From Planctomycetota bacterium (lineage in GTDB: Bacteria; Planctomycetota; MHYJ01; JACPRB01), in the NCBI GenBank assembly GCA_016209705.1, contig JACQVR010000021.1, positions 1 through 64,000 on the forward strand: a DNA stretch of 64,000 nt. Direction: 5' to 3'. Below are positions 61,784 through 64,000 of this stretch, in pieces. A model generated the notes under the pieces. That model saw only the letters and a list, made by a program, of their open reading frames with translations. It was not told the origin of the DNA and made no database searches. Position numbers and translations under genes: made by a program. How positions within the stretch are numbered: the stretch's first letter is position 1; the number at the start of each line of letters is the position of its first letter.

Positions 61784-62764
61784 TCATTTCGCCAACTCCG
61801 CCTCGAGCGCGGCGATCTCCCGCCACTCCACCTCCGTGGGAGCTCGAAAAATCACGCGCACTTTCGTCCCCGGTTCGGGCAACACCTCATAGTTGGCGGC
61901 GAACATCGTGTCGTCGTCGGCTTCCTCCAGAGGGTTCTCCAGCAGGCTGTAGCCCACGAAGCGCCACGTCGTGATCACCAGGCGGCTCTCTGAAGCCGAC
62001 AGAACCCGATTGGGCTTCTTGCCGCCCAGGGAGGCCAGATCCTCGACCGTCCGCATGGTGCCCACGTAGGACCATCCGACGCGCGGCATGGCGCTTTCCC
62101 GCTTGATGCTGATGACCACGTCTTCGGCCCGGTGGGTGACGGCTTTGCCTTGTTCATCGGTCCATTGCACCAGCACGATAAGGCGCGCGCCTTGCGGCAC
62201 CGTCGGATCGTTGAGCCGTTCGGGATTCGGTCCGCGCTGAAAGCCGCAGAAGGCGAACGCCAGGTCGAGCGAGGAAACGTCGCAGTGAAGGCGAAGCGCG
62301 CTTTCGTGTTCTTTCCCGCTCCCTTCCGCGCAGGCCAGCAGTTCGATGATCTCGCGATTCATGATCACCATGCCCTCGACGACGGCGCCCGTTCCGGTGA
62401 CCTTGCCTTGCGCATCGCGCCGCTCATATTGATAACCGCCGGGAAACTTCACGAACCCGCGCTGATCGACTTCCTTTTCGTCCGAAGGATCGGGCCATGT
62501 GGGCTCTCCCTCCACCGGTTTCACCGCCAATTGCTCGCGGCGAAAGGCCTGCTCTTCTTGATTCGAAGCGGGCTCCGCCTCCTGGGTCGGTTCAACCCCC
62601 TTCTTGGATCCGCCGGGCGTTGGAGAAGGAGCCTGCGCGGGTTTCGCGCCGCTTGCGACGTCTGCTGTCTTGGACGGCATCGGCGCCTTGGAATCCGGCT
62701 CGGGGGAACAGCTTGCAGCCAGCGCCCAACCCGCAACCCACAGGCAGTAAAGCGATCTCTTCAT
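61784..62764 (-). CDS. YdjY-domain-like lipoprotein
   Basis: 326 residues from ATG at 62764. Lipobox WALAASC at about residue 18. A Pro/Lys/Glu linker, then a domain near 140-300: GFVKFPGGYQYERRDAQGK, IIELLACAEGSGKEHESALR (typical YdjY GKEHES motif), VISIKRESAMPRVGWSYVGT. Envelope protein of unknown function. No clear ribosome site. Confidence 0.72.
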   Translation of the reverse strand: MKRSLYCLWVAGWALAASCSPEPDSKAPMPSKTADVASGAKPAQAPSPTPGGSKKGVEPTQEAEPASNQEEQAFRREQLAVKPVEGEPTWPDPSDEKEVDQRGFVKFPGGYQYERRDAQGKVTGTGAVVEGMVIMNREIIELLACAEGSGKEHESALRLHCDVSSLDLAFAFCGFQRGPNPERLNDPTVPQGARLIVLVQWTDEQGKAVTHRAEDVVISIKRESAMPRVGWSYVGTMRTVEDLASLGGKKPNRVLSASESRLVITTWRFVGYSLLENPLEEADDDTMFAANYEVLPEPGTKVRVIFRAPTEVEWREIAALEAELAK

Positions 62765-62931
62765 GGTACATGCTGTGGCAATTTTCCGGCCACAAAACGC
62801 GGGCGTAACCATGCTGAACCCTTTCAACGCTGGAAGGTTGGAACTGATACGGACGGGGCGCGAAAAACGCATCGCAGGTGTATAGAAAATAGACAGCATT
62901 TCACTAAATGCGCAACACCGCCGGCGGAAGT

Positions 62932-63978
62932 TCAAGGCAATCGCTTGCGGATGAATTCGGCCCGGACCACATCGCGTTGCTCGGGATCCAGCGCTTTTCC
63001 TTCGATTTTCTGCAAATGGCTGGGTTGGGTGAATACGAAAAGCTCGTTGACGGCGGCCATGGGAACATGGGAAAGGAGTCCCAAATGCACGCCCAGCCGC
63101 AAGGCGGACAGCAATTCGATCGTTTCTTCCGAGGAGATGGTGCGGGCGTGCTTCAGGATTCCGTAGGCGCGCCAGACCTTGTCTTCCACCTTGCGCGGCT
63201 CGTCGTGCAGCAGCTTATGGCGCCAGGACCGCTCGAACTTGAGCACTTCGGGGACGACCTTCCTCATCTCGGAGAGGATGTCCTGTTCGCTCTTGCCCAG
63301 CGTGGCCTGATTGGAAATCTGGAAGAGATCGCCGACGGGCGAGGTCCCTTCCCCGTTGAGACCGCGCACCGTGTAGTTCAGTCGAGCGAGCGTCTGGAGA
63401 ACCTTGTCCATTTGCTTGGAGATGACCGCGGCGGGCAAATGAAGCATGACCGAGACGCGCATCCCCGTTCCCACGTTCGTGGGGCACGCCGTGAGATAGC
63501 CGAATCGCGGATGAAACGCGTAGCTCAGACGCTTTTCCAGCTCCGTATCGGCCTGGTCGACCCCTTCCCAGGTCAGGTCGAGCTGCAATCCCGATCGCAT
63601 GGCCTGAAGCCTGAGGTGATCCTCCTCGTTGACCATGATGCTGAGCGTCTCGTCGGAGTTGATCGCCACGCCGCGCTCGCCTTCCCCGACCGCGTGTTCC
63701 CGGCTGACCAGATGCCGCTCGAACAGGAGCTGGCGGTCGATCATGGGCATCCGCATGAGGGAAAGATACTGGAAGTCCCGCGTGGGGAACGCTTCCTGGA
63801 GCCTTCCGCGCACATACTGCTCGATCTGCGAGCGGGTCTCCGGATTGGCGACGGTCAGAAAGGGAAATCGGCTCAGGTTGCGGGCCAGTCGCACGCGCGT
63901 GGACACGACCACGTCGCCGTCGGGCCCGTTGCCCTTCAACCACTCACCGGATCGCTGGAGAAAGTCGTCCCACTTCAT
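62932..63978 (-). CDS. mcsB: Protein arginine kinase McsB
   Basis: 348 residues. ATP-guanido phosphotransferase fold: VVVSTRVRLARNLSRFPF, HLVSREHAVGEGERGVAI, MVNEEDHLRLQAM, and the catalytic Cys in YLTACPTNVGTGMRVSVMLH. Phosphorylates arginine on proteins that ClpC-ClpP then degrades (family knowledge). McsA and ClpC would be expected upstream, beyond the window. Confidence 0.95.
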   Translation of the reverse strand: MKWDDFLQRSGEWLKGNGPDGDVVVSTRVRLARNLSRFPFLTVANPETRSQIEQYVRGRLQEAFPTRDFQYLSLMRMPMIDRQLLFERHLVSREHAVGEGERGVAINSDETLSIMVNEEDHLRLQAMRSGLQLDLTWEGVDQADTELEKRLSYAFHPRFGYLTACPTNVGTGMRVSVMLHLPAAVISKQMDKVLQTLARLNYTVRGLNGEGTSPVGDLFQISNQATLGKSEQDILSEMRKVVPEVLKFERSWRHKLLHDEPRKVEDKVWRAYGILKHARTISSEETIELLSALRLGVHLGLLSHVPMAAVNELFVFTQPSHLQKIEGKALDPEQRDVVRAEFIRKRLP

Positions 63979-64000
63979 GAATCGCCCGTATGAGTTTACT

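Overview
GC-rich bacterial chromosome segment of 64 kb with about 50 intact genes and a dozen broken ones. The gene mix suggests a planctomycete-like bacterium: von Willebrand and Ser/Thr-kinase clusters, squalene-cyclase-fold proteins, an ino1-type synthase, a Uma2 remnant, WD40 proteins, McsB arginine kinase and a long SRP RNA with an Alu domain. I cannot fix the phylum from sequence alone. There is no plasmid or phage backbone.

Layout. 0.2-8 kb: tRNA-Val(GAC), an ECF sigma factor with a multi-module anti-sigma partner, a PDZ-less HtrA protease, small cytoplasmic proteins. 8-16 kb: two von Willebrand proteins and a GspE-domain Ser/Thr kinase. 16-19 kb: defence/toxin debris (broken Uma2, DUF4143 ATPase, ParE-type pair). 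19-22 kb: a beta-phosphoglucomutase/trehalose-phosphatase fusion followed by a deletion joint between GH65 and a calcium P-type ATPase. 22-28 kb: a pentaheme cytochrome plus ferric-type ABC importer operon, then VapBC. 28-32 kb: ptsN-trkH-trkA potassium operon. 32-39 kb: remnants of surface proteins with a GGCGS-type C-terminal anchor, a DUF4382 lipoprotein, a large squalene-cyclase-fold protein, a collapsed macAB cluster. 39-48 kb: FBP aldolase/phosphatase scar, tRNA-Val(CAC), and a long minus-strand run WD40 - WD40/PDZ - dapB - HU - sucC - sucD - nadC - birA. 47.7-54.5 kb: SRP RNA and addB/addA-like recombination nucleases. 54.5-58 kb: TacAT and HigBA toxin pairs, a LigB-type dioxygenase with a 23-residue SEC-C protein. 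57.7-64 kb: inositol-phosphate synthase, squalene-cyclase-fold protein, MITE, DUF4175-like and YdjY-like proteins, mcsB.

The most unusual property is a dispersed system of intergenic palindromes built from short words of 7 or 8 bp iterated several times in each arm (AGTCCNN, GACCGTN, ACACGGAG, NCGCCAAA, GGAGATAN). Arms face each other across a loop that is conserved within a family. They lie inside operons (sucC/sucD, addB/addA), in one coding sequence, and at truncated gene ends, where they supply the stop codons of several genes. A separate 35-bp AT-rich palindrome follows three stop codons directly, and a 405-bp MITE sits inside what was a TAA stop codon.

At least five loci show large internal deletions or single-base frameshifts, some at homopolymers. 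Either this genome is decaying through repeat-associated deletions or part of the assembly carries errors. Read mapping would decide.
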